Assembly: GCA_963698395.1 (NCBI GenBank)
Contig: CAVOQQ010000001.1
Coordinates: forward strand, 248,001 to 312,000
DNA: 64,000 nt
DNA from: JBBQUN01 sp963698395
Lineage (GTDB): Bacteria > Actinomycetota > Acidimicrobiia > Acidimicrobiales > SZUA-35
Direction of reading: 5' to 3'
The notes under the pieces were generated by a model. It saw nothing but the letters and a program-made list of their open reading frames with translations, did not search any database and was not told the DNA's origin. Positions 50,755 to 60,863 of this stretch are shown here, piece after piece. Each line of letters begins with the position of its first letter. Position 1 is the first letter of the stretch. The translations under genes were made by a program, and so were the position numbers.

Positions 50755-51644
50755 TGCGCCTTTCCGACGACGTCCTCGAATCGATCAGCGTCGACGGCTA
50801 CGCCATCGTCGAGGGCTTCCTCTCCACCGAGGAAGTCGAGGCCGCTCGGCGCGGCGTGTTCGAGATCTTCCCCGAGCCGGCCACGTATTTCGGCGATCCC
50901 GACGCCTACCGCGATCTCGTGCAAGGACAGTTCTCGGGGTTGCGGGTCGGTCCGTTTGCCCCGTGGGACCTGACCCGGCTCGCCTTTCATCCCGACCTGG
51001 TCGACGCGGCGGAGCGATTCTGCGGGAGCGCCGACCTCGACCTCTACAAGATCGAGTTGTGGGCCAAGTATTCGGGAGCAGTCGACTACGACCAGCACCA
51101 TCACCGCGATTACGGCAACCACAGTCTGGTGGTCCCGCGGGCCGACGGCCGCTGGCCTCAGCTCACGACGTTCACCCTGTTGTCCGACGTCACCGAAGCC
51201 GACGGCCCGACCAAGGTCGTTCCTCGGCCGATCGGTGACGAGATCTCACTCGTGCCTCCTCGTCTCGGACCCGACGAGCTGCGCGACGTCGAACGCTCGG
51301 TCGTCGGTCCGGCCGGAACGCTGTTCCTCTACACGACCGATGTGTTGCATCGGGGCTCGGCCATGACGGGGGAGGAGCGCAGCCGGTTCGTGCTTCTGGC
51401 CGACTACTCCGCGCGAGGCAACCCATGGTTGGGCAAGGTGAGTTGGCCGGGTCGCGCGCTCGATCCCGGTTGGCCAGACCTCTTGGCCCGAGCAACGCCA
51501 CGGGAGCGCGAGCTGTTCGGCTTCCCGTCGGTTGCCAGCGACTATTGGAACGAGCAGACGCTGCGAGATGTCGGTGCTCGCTGGCCCGGCATCGACATGA
51601 CCCCGTATCGTCGGGCGAGTGTCGACGCAGCGACGACGACCTGA
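50754..51644 (+). CDS. Phytanoyl-CoA dioxygenase (PhyH)-like Fe(II)/2-oxoglutarate oxygenase
   Basis: 296 aa. Iron ligands HRD in DQHHHRDYGNHS and the distal His in DVLHRGSAMTG, followed by the 2-oxoglutarate-binding Arg in EERSRFVLLADY. N-terminal VDGYAIVEGFLSTEEVEAAR is a common opening of PhyH proteins. Probably hydroxylates a small or CoA-bound substrate. The start overlaps the PPOX stop; a 15-base gap separates it from the enoyl-CoA hydratase gene. Confidence 0.85.
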   Translation: MRLSDDVLESISVDGYAIVEGFLSTEEVEAARRGVFEIFPEPATYFGDPDAYRDLVQGQFSGLRVGPFAPWDLTRLAFHPDLVDAAERFCGSADLDLYKIELWAKYSGAVDYDQHHHRDYGNHSLVVPRADGRWPQLTTFTLLSDVTEADGPTKVVPRPIGDEISLVPPRLGPDELRDVERSVVGPAGTLFLYTTDVLHRGSAMTGEERSRFVLLADYSARGNPWLGKVSWPGRALDPGWPDLLARATPRERELFGFPSVASDYWNEQTLRDVGARWPGIDMTPYRRASVDAATTT

Positions 51645-51659
51645 ACCGAGGAGCCAACG

Positions 51660-52388
51660 ATGAGCGAGCCAGCACCAGTCGAGATCGAGCGACACGACGG
51701 CTGGGCCTCGGTGGTGCTCAACCGGCCCCACCGCAAGAACGCCATCACCGGGCCGCTCGCCGATGCCGTCGCCGGCGCCGTCGACGAGCTCAGTGCCGAC
51801 ACGGGTGTTGCCGGCATCGTGCTGCGTGGGGCGGGCGGATCCTTCTGCTCCGGGGTCGACCTCACCGAGCTGCAAGCCGAACCGCAGCGCCCATGGGTGC
51901 CGGGGTTCTCGGCGAGTACTCGCCAAATGCACCTCGCGTTGTTCCGCTGTGCGTGCCCGATCGTCGTGGCGTTGGAACGCTACGGCATCAATGCCGGAAC
52001 CTCGCTCGCCCTCGCCGGTGACCTCATCGTTGCCGGGTCGTCGGCCTTCCTCCAGATCGGCGAGATCCACCAGGGATCGGCCATTCCGATGAACGCTGCG
52101 TGGCTGCGATTGAAATCGACCGAGCAGGTGATGGCCCGCCTCGCCTTCATCGGCGATCGGGTTGGTGCCGAGGAGTTGCTACAGCTCGGCCTGATCACCG
52201 AGGTCGTCGACGATGCCGCGGTCGTGACGAGAGCCGAGGAGCTCGCCTCTCGGTTTGCGACGTTCCCCGATCAGAGTTCGCGCACCATCAAGGCCAGCAT
52301 GCGGTCGCATCTGTCTATCGACCCCGAGACCTGGTTCGCGACCTCGTCGAACTCGGCACTCCTGACGGCGCCACAGATCCGTCAGTAG
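51660..52388 (+). CDS. Enoyl-CoA hydratase/isomerase family protein
   Basis: 242 aa crotonase fold. HRKNAITGPLADAVAGAVDE, oxyanion loop GIVLRGAGGSFCSGVDL, second loop ERYGINAGTSLALAGDLI and FLQIGEIHQG. Only the second loop region, not the usual pair of Glu, is obvious, so hydratase activity is likely but not certain. GAGGAG ribosome site. Convergent with the following gene, overlapping it by 7 bases. Confidence 0.88.
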   Translation: MSEPAPVEIERHDGWASVVLNRPHRKNAITGPLADAVAGAVDELSADTGVAGIVLRGAGGSFCSGVDLTELQAEPQRPWVPGFSASTRQMHLALFRCACPIVVALERYGINAGTSLALAGDLIVAGSSAFLQIGEIHQGSAIPMNAAWLRLKSTEQVMARLAFIGDRVGAEELLQLGLITEVVDDAAVVTRAEELASRFATFPDQSSRTIKASMRSHLSIDPETWFATSSNSALLTAPQIRQ

Positions 52389-52831
52389 CTGCCGGGTACG
52401 AACTCGAGGTCGCCATCGACGCACGGCAGCCGCACGATGACCGCACTCTGTGTGATCTCGTTCATCGCTCCGTCGATGCCGGTCTGATACCAGACGCGTG
52501 GCTCGGCTCGCACGATCCGAAACATCGTTCGGCGGTCGGGATTCGGTTCGCCGAAGCGCAGCGTGAGCAGCAGGCACTCATCGACCCACTCGGCTCGAGT
52601 CAGGACGGCGTCGTCACTGACATCGACCACCTGAGGTACGTCGTCGAACATGGCAGTCAAGGTCATGAGCCGCTCGACGACCGGAGGCGAGTCGGCCTCG
52701 GACGCGGCGTCGCTCGCTGCGGCGTGACTGGCGATGAGAGCGGTGGCAGCGGCGAGATGCCGCTCGACCCATGCGGGTGTCTCACTCGCCCGCTGCACGA
52801 GGTCGTCGAGTTGTGCGATCAACTGGTTCAC
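52382..52831 (-). CDS. Hypothetical protein
   Basis: 149 aa from the GTG at 52831 (GTGA overlap with the regulator upstream). Helical N-half (VERHLAAATALIASHAAA) and a beta-rich C-half (ECLLLTLRFGEPNPDRRTMF; SAVIVRLPCVDGDLEFVPGS). I recognise no domain. Co-translation with the HTH regulator suggests a linked role, perhaps ligand sensing. Confidence 0.7.
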   Translation of the reverse strand: MNQLIAQLDDLVQRASETPAWVERHLAAATALIASHAAASDAASEADSPPVVERLMTLTAMFDDVPQVVDVSDDAVLTRAEWVDECLLLTLRFGEPNPDRRTMFRIVRAEPRVWYQTGIDGAMNEITQSAVIVRLPCVDGDLEFVPGSY

Positions 52832-53223
52832 TCGGTTGCCCGTTCGATGGCGTTCAGATAGCTGTACAGGGTGACCTTGCTGACACCCATCCAACCGGCG
52901 ACGTCCTCGACTGCTCCCCGCAACAGGAAGGCACCCTGCTCGTCGAGTCGGCGGATGGCTGCCTGCTTCTGGGCTCGGTCCATGTCGGCCAGGTTCGTCC
53001 CGAGCTCGCGCTCGACCGAGGCCGCCAGTCGTTCCAGTGCGCCGTGCAGTTCGGTCAGCCGCAGGTAGGCGACCGTGCGCCCCTTCCAGCGGACCGGCTG
53101 GTCGCCGGGTCGCGACGACCGGGCGCTGATCACCGTGGCGCCCATCTGATCGACCACCGGACGAAGAGCGGAGAGGAACTCCTCGGCGCCGTCAGGCATC
53201 GAGGCGCCCCCGGGATCGCTCAT
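52828..53223 (-). CDS. DauR/YheO-type helix-turn-helix regulator
   Basis: 131 aa. The C-terminal RRLDEQGAFLLRGAVEDVAG followed by WMGVSKVTLYSYLNAIE matches the HTH_22 domain of DauR/YheO-like regulators; the N-terminal part is a shortened sensor region without a full PAS domain. Middle gene of a three-gene operon divergent from the purine-type cluster, so it is the best local candidate to regulate it (inference). Confidence 0.75.
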   Translation of the reverse strand: MSDPGGASMPDGAEEFLSALRPVVDQMGATVISARSSRPGDQPVRWKGRTVAYLRLTELHGALERLAASVERELGTNLADMDRAQKQAAIRRLDEQGAFLLRGAVEDVAGWMGVSKVTLYSYLNAIERATE

Positions 53224-53229
53224 TGCCGT

Positions 53230-53466
53230 TCATGCTCGCTCGAGACGGGTCTGGATGCTGCTGGCTCCTGCTCCGAATCCGGCACGCAAGAGGTCGGCAG
53301 TGAGATCGACCAGCTCGTCGAGGTCGCCATCGACCGTGGTGGAGAACGGCCCCATGTCGGGGGCGAGGCCCCGCGCCCGAACGATGTCGAGCACGGCATG
53401 GACGTGCGGACCCGGGGCATTCTCTTTGAACGGTTCCACCAGGATCTCGAGACGGCCACGCGGCAT
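53230..53466 (-). CDS. Thiamine-binding-like protein (YqgV/MTH1187, UPF0045 family)
   Basis: 78 aa. LEILVEPFKENAPGPHVHAV, ARGLAPDMGPFSTTVDGDLD and LVDLTADLLRAGFGAGASSI fit the small ferredoxin-like-fold thiamine-binding family. The ATG at 53466 is preferred over GTG 53475 and TTG 53484 because TAACGT lies 7 bases upstream. First gene of the minus-strand trio. Confidence 0.75.
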   Translation of the reverse strand: MPRGRLEILVEPFKENAPGPHVHAVLDIVRARGLAPDMGPFSTTVDGDLDELVDLTADLLRAGFGAGASSIQTRLERA

Positions 53467-53473
53467 GGTGATC

Positions 53474-53479
53474 ACGTTA
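53474..53479 (-). promoter_or_regulatory. -10-like TAACGT before the YqgV-like/HTH operon
   Basis: Minus-strand TAACGT ending 7 bases before the ATG at 53466. Confidence 0.42.
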
Positions 53480-53638
53480 CTCAAGATGTCGCGACGGTCG
53501 GCCGGCCACGTCGACCGATTTGTTAACGAAGTGTGATGGGCCGGAGAACGGCGGTGGTTCCTTCCTTCTCCCCGTGCGCACGTCGGTAGGAAAGGGCCAT
53601 GAAGCGAGCGGAGGCGGGAGGGCGATCAGTGTTCTGTG

Positions 53639-53657
53639 CCTTTACAAAAAGTAAAGG
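53639..53657. promoter_or_regulatory. Perfect palindromic operator candidate upstream of the purine cluster
   Basis: CCTTTAC (53639-53645), AAAAA, GTAAAGG (53651-53657): two 7-base perfect arms with a 5-base spacer, AT-rich against a GC-rich background. It covers the -35 of the promoter below, so a bound protein would block RNA polymerase. Confidence 0.65.
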
Positions 53658-53670
53658 TCACCGATACGCT
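53641..53670 (+). promoter_or_regulatory. Promoter of the purine-type cluster
   Basis: TTTACA (53641-53646, five of six to TTGACA), an 18-base spacer and TACGCT (53665-53670). Transcription would start near 53677, giving a ~40-base leader to the ATG at 53717. Confidence 0.55.
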
Positions 53671-53716
53671 CCTACCCAGTCGCTTCCGCCGTTCCTCACC
53701 CCGTTGGGATCCCCTC

Positions 53717-55525
53717 ATGACCGATCAACTGCAGACCGACGCAGGTGAGCAGACCCCGCCGCTCACGCCGATGTCATTGGGCACGCTGCTCGGACGAATC
53801 GAGCACGAATGGGACACCCGCAAGAAGATCTTCGACCTTCCGAACGCTCGAATCTGGAAGCCCGACCCCGACATCGATCTCGGTTTCGATTTCCTCGGTC
53901 GCCGCTGCGCCACCCCGATCGGTCCGGCTGCCGGACCCCACAGCCAGCTGGCCGAGAACATCGTGCTCGCCTGGTTGGGGGGATCGCGACTGTTCGAGTT
54001 GAAGACGGTGCAGATCCTCGACCAGCTCGTGATCAACCGGCCGTGCATCGACATGCAGACGATTGGCTACAACATCGAGTGGAGCCAGGAACTCACGCTC
54101 GGCCAGAGCCTCACCGAGTACGTCAAGGCATCGATGCTGATCGAGATCCTCCGACAGTGGGAGCCCCTGGCCGAGTTCATCGGCCCCGACCCGGGACCGT
54201 ATGTGTTCGACATGTCGGTCGGCTACGACCTGGCCGGCATCTCGTCGCCCCCGGTCGCCGCCTTCATCGACGGGATGCTCGATGCGACCGCCGAGGTCGA
54301 GCGGTTGCGCTCGGAACTCACCGGATCGTGGGCGCGTTTCGCCGATGTCGACTTCTCCACGCGGATCTCCGACACGCTCACGTTGTCGACCTTCCACGGC
54401 TGTCCGCCCGAAGAGATCGAGTCGATCACCAAACACCTCATCGACGTCCACGACCTCGACGTGATCGTGAAGCTCAACCCCACCCTGCTCGGCTACGAGA
54501 CCGTGGCCGGCCTGGTCAATGACACGCTCGGCTACGTCGACGTCTCGGTCAAGGAAGCGGCTTTCGCCGAGGATCTGCAGTTCGCTCGGGGAATCGAGCT
54601 GATCGAGGAACTCGACCAGTACGCCAAGGACCGCGACCACCGGTTCGGCATCAAGCTCACCAACACGCTCGTCGTCGACAACACCAAGCGCTGGATGCCT
54701 GACGAGACCATGTATCTCTCGGGACCTCCGCTCCACGTCCTGGCGTCGACGCTGCTCGATCGGCTCTCGAAGGCGCTGCCCGGTCGACTCGCCATCCCCG
54801 GCCACGACGGCGACATCATGGTGAGCTTCTCGGCCGGCATCAACAAGGACAACCTGGCCGACTCGATCGCCATGGGGGTGAACCCCGCAACGGTGTGTTC
54901 CGATCTGCTGAAACCCGGTGGCTACGGCCGACTGGTGCCCATGCTCAAGGCGCTCACCAAGGAGCTATCCGACTCGGGCCATACGGATCTGCTCTCATGG
55001 CGGATCTCGCGTCAGTCGGCTGCCGTGGCGGCCGGACACTCCTCGACCGCCGAACAGCACGTTGCCAACATCGTTGGCGAAGGCGTCGGCCCGTACCACC
55101 TGTCTGGCAACGAGAAGCTGCCACGCGTCGTCGATCACGAACTCGAGATGTTCGGCTGCGTCGCCTGCAACTTCTGCGTGACGGTGTGCCCCAACGATGC
55201 CTTCTTCAACATCAAGAGCATCGAGGGCATGGAGGGTCGCCAGCAGTACCTGCTGTTCACCGACCTGTGCAACGAGTGCGGCAACTGCATGACCTTCTGC
55301 CCCGAAGAGGGTGATCCAGCCGTCATCAAGCCACGGCTCTACACCGATGCCGACCTGTTCGCCGGTCGTTCGGGCCAGGGGTTCCTACTGGTCGATGGGG
55401 TGATCGTCGACAGCCGCAGCGAAGGTGATCAAGCCGAACTCGTGCAACAGCTCCTCGACACCGAGGCCGGCAACCCGCTTCGAGCCGCCGCCGGGGCAAC
55501 ACCTTCCGAAGAAGGAACTCGATGA
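53717..55525 (+). CDS. ygfK: YgfK-like iron-sulfur oxidoreductase subunit
   Basis: 602 aa. N-terminal part resembles dihydroorotate/dihydropyrimidine dehydrogenase TIM barrels (RRCATPIGPAAGPHSQLAEN; LKTVQILDQL; LSTFHGCPPEEIESITKHL; VIVKLNPTLLGYETV). Two [4Fe-4S] sites follow: CVACNFCVTVCP (about residue 480) and CNECGNCMTFCP (about 517). It matches the putative selenate-reductase-like YgfK of enteric purine clusters, but I believe it is shorter, lacking a C-terminal FAD/NAD module; electrons may come from another protein. Its stop overlaps the next start (ATGA). Confidence 0.82.
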   Translation: MTDQLQTDAGEQTPPLTPMSLGTLLGRIEHEWDTRKKIFDLPNARIWKPDPDIDLGFDFLGRRCATPIGPAAGPHSQLAENIVLAWLGGSRLFELKTVQILDQLVINRPCIDMQTIGYNIEWSQELTLGQSLTEYVKASMLIEILRQWEPLAEFIGPDPGPYVFDMSVGYDLAGISSPPVAAFIDGMLDATAEVERLRSELTGSWARFADVDFSTRISDTLTLSTFHGCPPEEIESITKHLIDVHDLDVIVKLNPTLLGYETVAGLVNDTLGYVDVSVKEAAFAEDLQFARGIELIEELDQYAKDRDHRFGIKLTNTLVVDNTKRWMPDETMYLSGPPLHVLASTLLDRLSKALPGRLAIPGHDGDIMVSFSAGINKDNLADSIAMGVNPATVCSDLLKPGGYGRLVPMLKALTKELSDSGHTDLLSWRISRQSAAVAAGHSSTAEQHVANIVGEGVGPYHLSGNEKLPRVVDHELEMFGCVACNFCVTVCPNDAFFNIKSIEGMEGRQQYLLFTDLCNECGNCMTFCPEEGDPAVIKPRLYTDADLFAGRSGQGFLLVDGVIVDSRSEGDQAELVQQLLDTEAGNPLRAAAGATPSEEGTR

Positions 55526-56517
55526 ACGCCACGAACGATGGCCGGCGACTACTCACGGTTGGGGCGGCCCAACTCGGGCCCATCGCCAAAGACGAATCGC
55601 GAGAGGCGGTCGTCGAACGGTTGCTGGTGCTGCTGCGCGATGGCGCCGCCCGCGGTTGCGAACTCGTGGTGTTCCCCGAACTCGCGCTGACCACGTTCTT
55701 TCCCCGCTGGTACACCGACGAACTCGGCGGACACGACGCCTATTACGAGACCTCGATGCCGAGCCCGGCAACCCAACCGCTGTTCGACGAAGCGAAGCGT
55801 CTCGGTGTCGGTTTCTCACTCGGCTATGCCGAGCTGACCGAACCCGACGATGCCGGTGTCGTCCATCGCTACAACACCACGGTCCTGGTCGAGCGAGACG
55901 GCACGATCGTCGGCCACTATCGCAAGGTCCACATCCCGGGCCACGAGAACGATGAGCCGTGGCGGCCATTCCAGCATCTGGAACGGCGCTACTTCGAAGA
56001 GTCGCCCGACGGGTTCGGTGTCTGGCGATCCTTCGGTGGCATCGTCGGCATGGCGACGTGCAATGATCGACGCTGGCCCGAGACCTACCGCGAGATGGGT
56101 CTCCAGGGCGTCGAGATGATCCTCATCGGTTACAACACCCCGATCCACTACGCCCCCGACCCCGGCCAGAATGCGCTGCAGGGATTCCACAATCACCTCT
56201 GCATGCAGTCGGGCGCCTACCAGAACGGCACCTGGGTGGTCGGGGTTGCCAAGGGTGGCAACGAGGAGGGGGTCGAGTCGCTCGCCCAGTCGTGCATCAT
56301 CGCTCCCTCGGGTCAGATCGTGGCGCAGGCCACCACCACCGGCGACGAGCTCATCGTTGCTCGCTGCGATCTCGACAAGTGCAAGGACTTCAAGGAGACG
56401 CTGTTCGACTTCGCCCGGTATCGACGCCCCGAGGTCTATCAACGGATCACCACCCAGAAGGGCGTGATCGAGCCGCCCCTCACCGACTCGACCGACTCGA
56501 CAGGAGCATCGCAATGA
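55522..56517 (+). CDS. Nitrilase-superfamily N-carbamoyl-amino-acid hydrolase
   Basis: 331 aa. Catalytic Glu53 (VVFPELALT), Lys135 (GHYRKVHIPG) and Cys180 in MATCNDRRWPETYREMG; the CNDRRWPE motif is that of N-carbamoyl-D-amino-acid amidohydrolases. Releases CO2 and ammonia from a ureido acid, a fitting late step after purine or hydantoin ring opening. It overlaps both neighbours by 4 bases. Confidence 0.87.
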   Translation: MNATNDGRRLLTVGAAQLGPIAKDESREAVVERLLVLLRDGAARGCELVVFPELALTTFFPRWYTDELGGHDAYYETSMPSPATQPLFDEAKRLGVGFSLGYAELTEPDDAGVVHRYNTTVLVERDGTIVGHYRKVHIPGHENDEPWRPFQHLERRYFEESPDGFGVWRSFGGIVGMATCNDRRWPETYREMGLQGVEMILIGYNTPIHYAPDPGQNALQGFHNHLCMQSGAYQNGTWVVGVAKGGNEEGVESLAQSCIIAPSGQIVAQATTTGDELIVARCDLDKCKDFKETLFDFARYRRPEVYQRITTQKGVIEPPLTDSTDSTGASQ

Positions 56518-59146
56518 GCACGTTCAATCTGAATGGTGGCGAGGTCACCGCCTCGGACGGGCACGAACATCTGCTCGCGGCACTTCGAGACGAGCTCGGT
56601 GTGATGTCACCGAAAGACGGCTGCTCGCCGTCGGGCCAGTGCGGATGCTGCACCGTCTTGATCGACGGCAAGGCCCGCATTTCCTGTCAGACGCCAATGG
56701 ACAAGGTCGCCGGCTCCGATGTGCTGACGCTCGAAGGTGTCGACGCCGACGAGCGTGACCGCATGGCGAGCGCCTTCGCCGCCCACGGTGCACTCCAGTG
56801 TGGCTTCTGCACACCGGGCATCGTGATGCGCACGAAGGCGATGATCGACAAGTCGGGCGCTGAGCTCACCCGAGACAAGGCCTCCCGGCTGCTCGGCGCC
56901 CACCTCTGTCGTTGCACGGGTTACACCAAGATCCTCGACGCCGTCGAAGCGCTCGCCAAGGGCGAGACCTCGGTGGCACTGGCGCCCAAGGGCGTCGGCA
57001 CGCGGGGCGTCAAGTACGAAGCGGCCGCCCTGAGCCTCGGCGACCGCCCCTTCATCGACGACATGACGGTCGACGGCATGTTGCACGGCGCCTTCCACCT
57101 CACCGATCACGCTCGGGCCGACATCATCGCCATCGACACCTCCGCGGCCGAGGCCGTTCCCGGCGTGGTTCGAGTGCTCACCGGGGCTGATGTGCCGGGA
57201 GAGCTGCGAGGCGGCCTGATCCACAAGGACTGGCCCATCTTCATTCCCGTCGGCGGACGCACCAGCTACCTCGGCGACGTGCTGGCCATGGTGGTCGCGG
57301 AAGACCGCCCGACGGCTCGCAAGGCCGCCAAGCTCGTCGAGGTGACCTACGAGGTCCACACACCGATGACCAGCCCGGCCGAGGCCGTTGCGTCGAGCGA
57401 GAACGCCGTCTGGGAGCTCGACGGCAACGTGCTGTCGACCAGCACCTACGCCCGCGGCGACGCCGACGACGCGCTGGCGACGGCGGCCCACGTCGTCCGA
57501 GAGACCTTCCAGACCCAGCGGATCGACCACGCGTTCGTCGAACCCGAGTCCACGCTTGGCCGTGCCCATCCCGGCCGGCCAACCGCTGCCACTCACCAAC
57601 GGCGCAACGGCCGGCCAGCCCGTCGATTTCGATCGACTCATGGTCTACTCCGGAGGCCAGGGGATCTGGGACGACCGCAACGACATCGCCAAGATCCTCG
57701 ATGTGCCGATCGAAACCGTGGTCACCGAGCTGGTGTCCAACGGTGGCGCCTTCGGCGGCAAGGAGGACATGTCGAACCAGGGCCAGACCGGCCTCGCGGC
57801 GTGGCTGCTGCAGCGGCCGGTGAAGACCACGTTCTCCCGCGAAGAGTCGTTCCTCGTGCACACCAAGCGGCATCCGATCCGCATGGAGTACGAAGCAGGC
57901 TGCGATGCCGACGGCAAGCTCCTCGGGCTTCGGGTACGCATGCTCGGTGATTCCGGTCCCTACGCATCGGTCGGGATGAAGGTGCTCGAACGAGCAGCGG
58001 GCCATGCCTCGGGGCCCTACGTCGTGCCGAACATCGACGTCGAGGCCGTGGCGGCTCGCACCAACAACTCGGTCTGCGGTGCGTTCCGTGGCTTCGGCGC
58101 CAACCAGGCCCAGTTCGCCATGGAGGGTTGCATGGATCGGCTCGCCGAGAAGGTCGGCATCACCGGCTGGGAGATCCGCAATCGCAACGTGGTCGAACCC
58201 GGCGTCACCTGGGGCCCGGGGCAGGTCCTCGACGACGGTTGTCTGGGAGCTCGAGCGTGCCTCGACGCCGTGAAGCCGGCCTACGACGACGGCGATGGCC
58301 GCCGGCGCTGCCGTCGGGCTCGGTCTCGGCCTCAAGAACTCCGGCCTCGGCAACGGATTCAAGGAGATCGCCAAGGCGGTCGTGCACTTCCGGTCCGACG
58401 GCAAGATCGAGGTACGCCACTGCTGGACCGAGATGGGCCAGGGCGTCCACACCGTTGCCATGCAGGTGGCGATCGAAGAACTCGGCGTCGAAGCCGAACG
58501 CATCGAGGTCATCGTCGACTCCACCCGAGAGCTCGGTGCCGGGCAGACCACCGGCAGCCGCGGCACGCTGATGGGCGCCGGCTCGGTTGCCGACGCCTGC
58601 AAGACCGCCATGGCCGATGGTTGCCAGGTCGGTGTCGACTACGAGGGTGAGTACCGGGTCGACTGGACCAACTCGCTGAGCGAGGGCCTGGCGAACCCGA
58701 TCATCCACTCGACCTTCGGTTACGCCGCCCAGCTGGTGATCATGGATCGCGAATCGGGTCTGGTCGACAAGGTCGTCGCTGCTCACGATGTCGGCCGAGC
58801 GGTGAACCCGCTCCTGTGCGAGGGGCAGATCGAGGGATCGGTTCACATGGGGCTGGGCTATGCCATGACCGAGGGCTTCCCGTGCGATGTCGACGGCAAG
58901 CCGCTCAACGAGACGCTCCGTTCGCTCGACATCATTCGGCCCAAGGACATGCCGCCGGTCGATGTGATCCTGGTCGAGTCCGCCGAGCCGAACTCGCCCT
59001 ACGGCATCAAGGGTGTCGGCGAGATCGGTCTCGTTCCGACTGCCGGCGCCGTTGCCGCGGCGATGCATCACCGCGATGGTGAGTGGCGCAACGAGCTCCC
59101 GCTCGTGAACGTCAGCAATCGCGAGCGAGCCGACGCCTGGGTTTGA
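56514..59146 (+). pseudogene. xdhD: XdhD-like molybdenum hydroxylase, interrupted by two one-base frameshifts
   Basis: About 876 aa when repaired. Frame 1 (56514 to about 57555): two [2Fe-2S] domains, DGCSPSGQCGCCTVLIDG and QCGFCTPG...LCRCTGYTK, then the start of the Moco domain. Frame 2 (about 57556 to 58290): MVYSGGQGIWDDR, SNGGAFGGKEDMSNQGQTG, CGAFRGFGANQAQFAMEG. Frame 3 (58292 to 59146): LGLKNSGLGNGFKEI, MGQGVHTVAMQ, the catalytic Glu in GIKGVGEIGLV. One extra base near 57553-57557 (CTTGG for CTGG or TTGG) and one extra G at 58291/58292 break the frame. No FAD domain, like enteric XdhD. Either assembly indels or recent inactivation; all cofactor motifs are intact. Confidence 0.85.
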
Positions 59147-59195
59147 ACTCGGCACACGCACCCCGCTCTCACCGGTGCCCGAAAACGCCGGTTCC

Positions 59196-59297
59196 TCGAC
59201 GACACCGCCTCCTCGATGACACTGCCTCCTCGATGACACTGCCTCCTCGATGACACTGCCTCCTCGATGACACTGCCTCCTCGATGACACTGCCTCC
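59196..59297. repeat. 17-bp tandem repeat (six units) between XdhD-like and PLP-enzyme genes
   Basis: Five perfect copies of TCGATGACACTGCCTCC (59213-59297), preceded by one copy with two changes (59196-59212). No spacers, so not CRISPR. On the plus strand each unit carries an ATG; on the minus strand each carries GGAGG. It separates the upstream part of the cluster from the PLP gene by 179 bases. Confidence 0.97.
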
Positions 59298-59325
59298 TCA
59301 ACACACAGTCCCAGGTGACCAACTC

Positions 59326-60861
<1,536 letters not shown>

Positions 60862-60863
60862 GC

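Noticed and set aside
59196..59297. Possible CRISPR array
   Set aside because: Units are contiguous 17-mers with no unique spacers; it is a simple tandem repeat.
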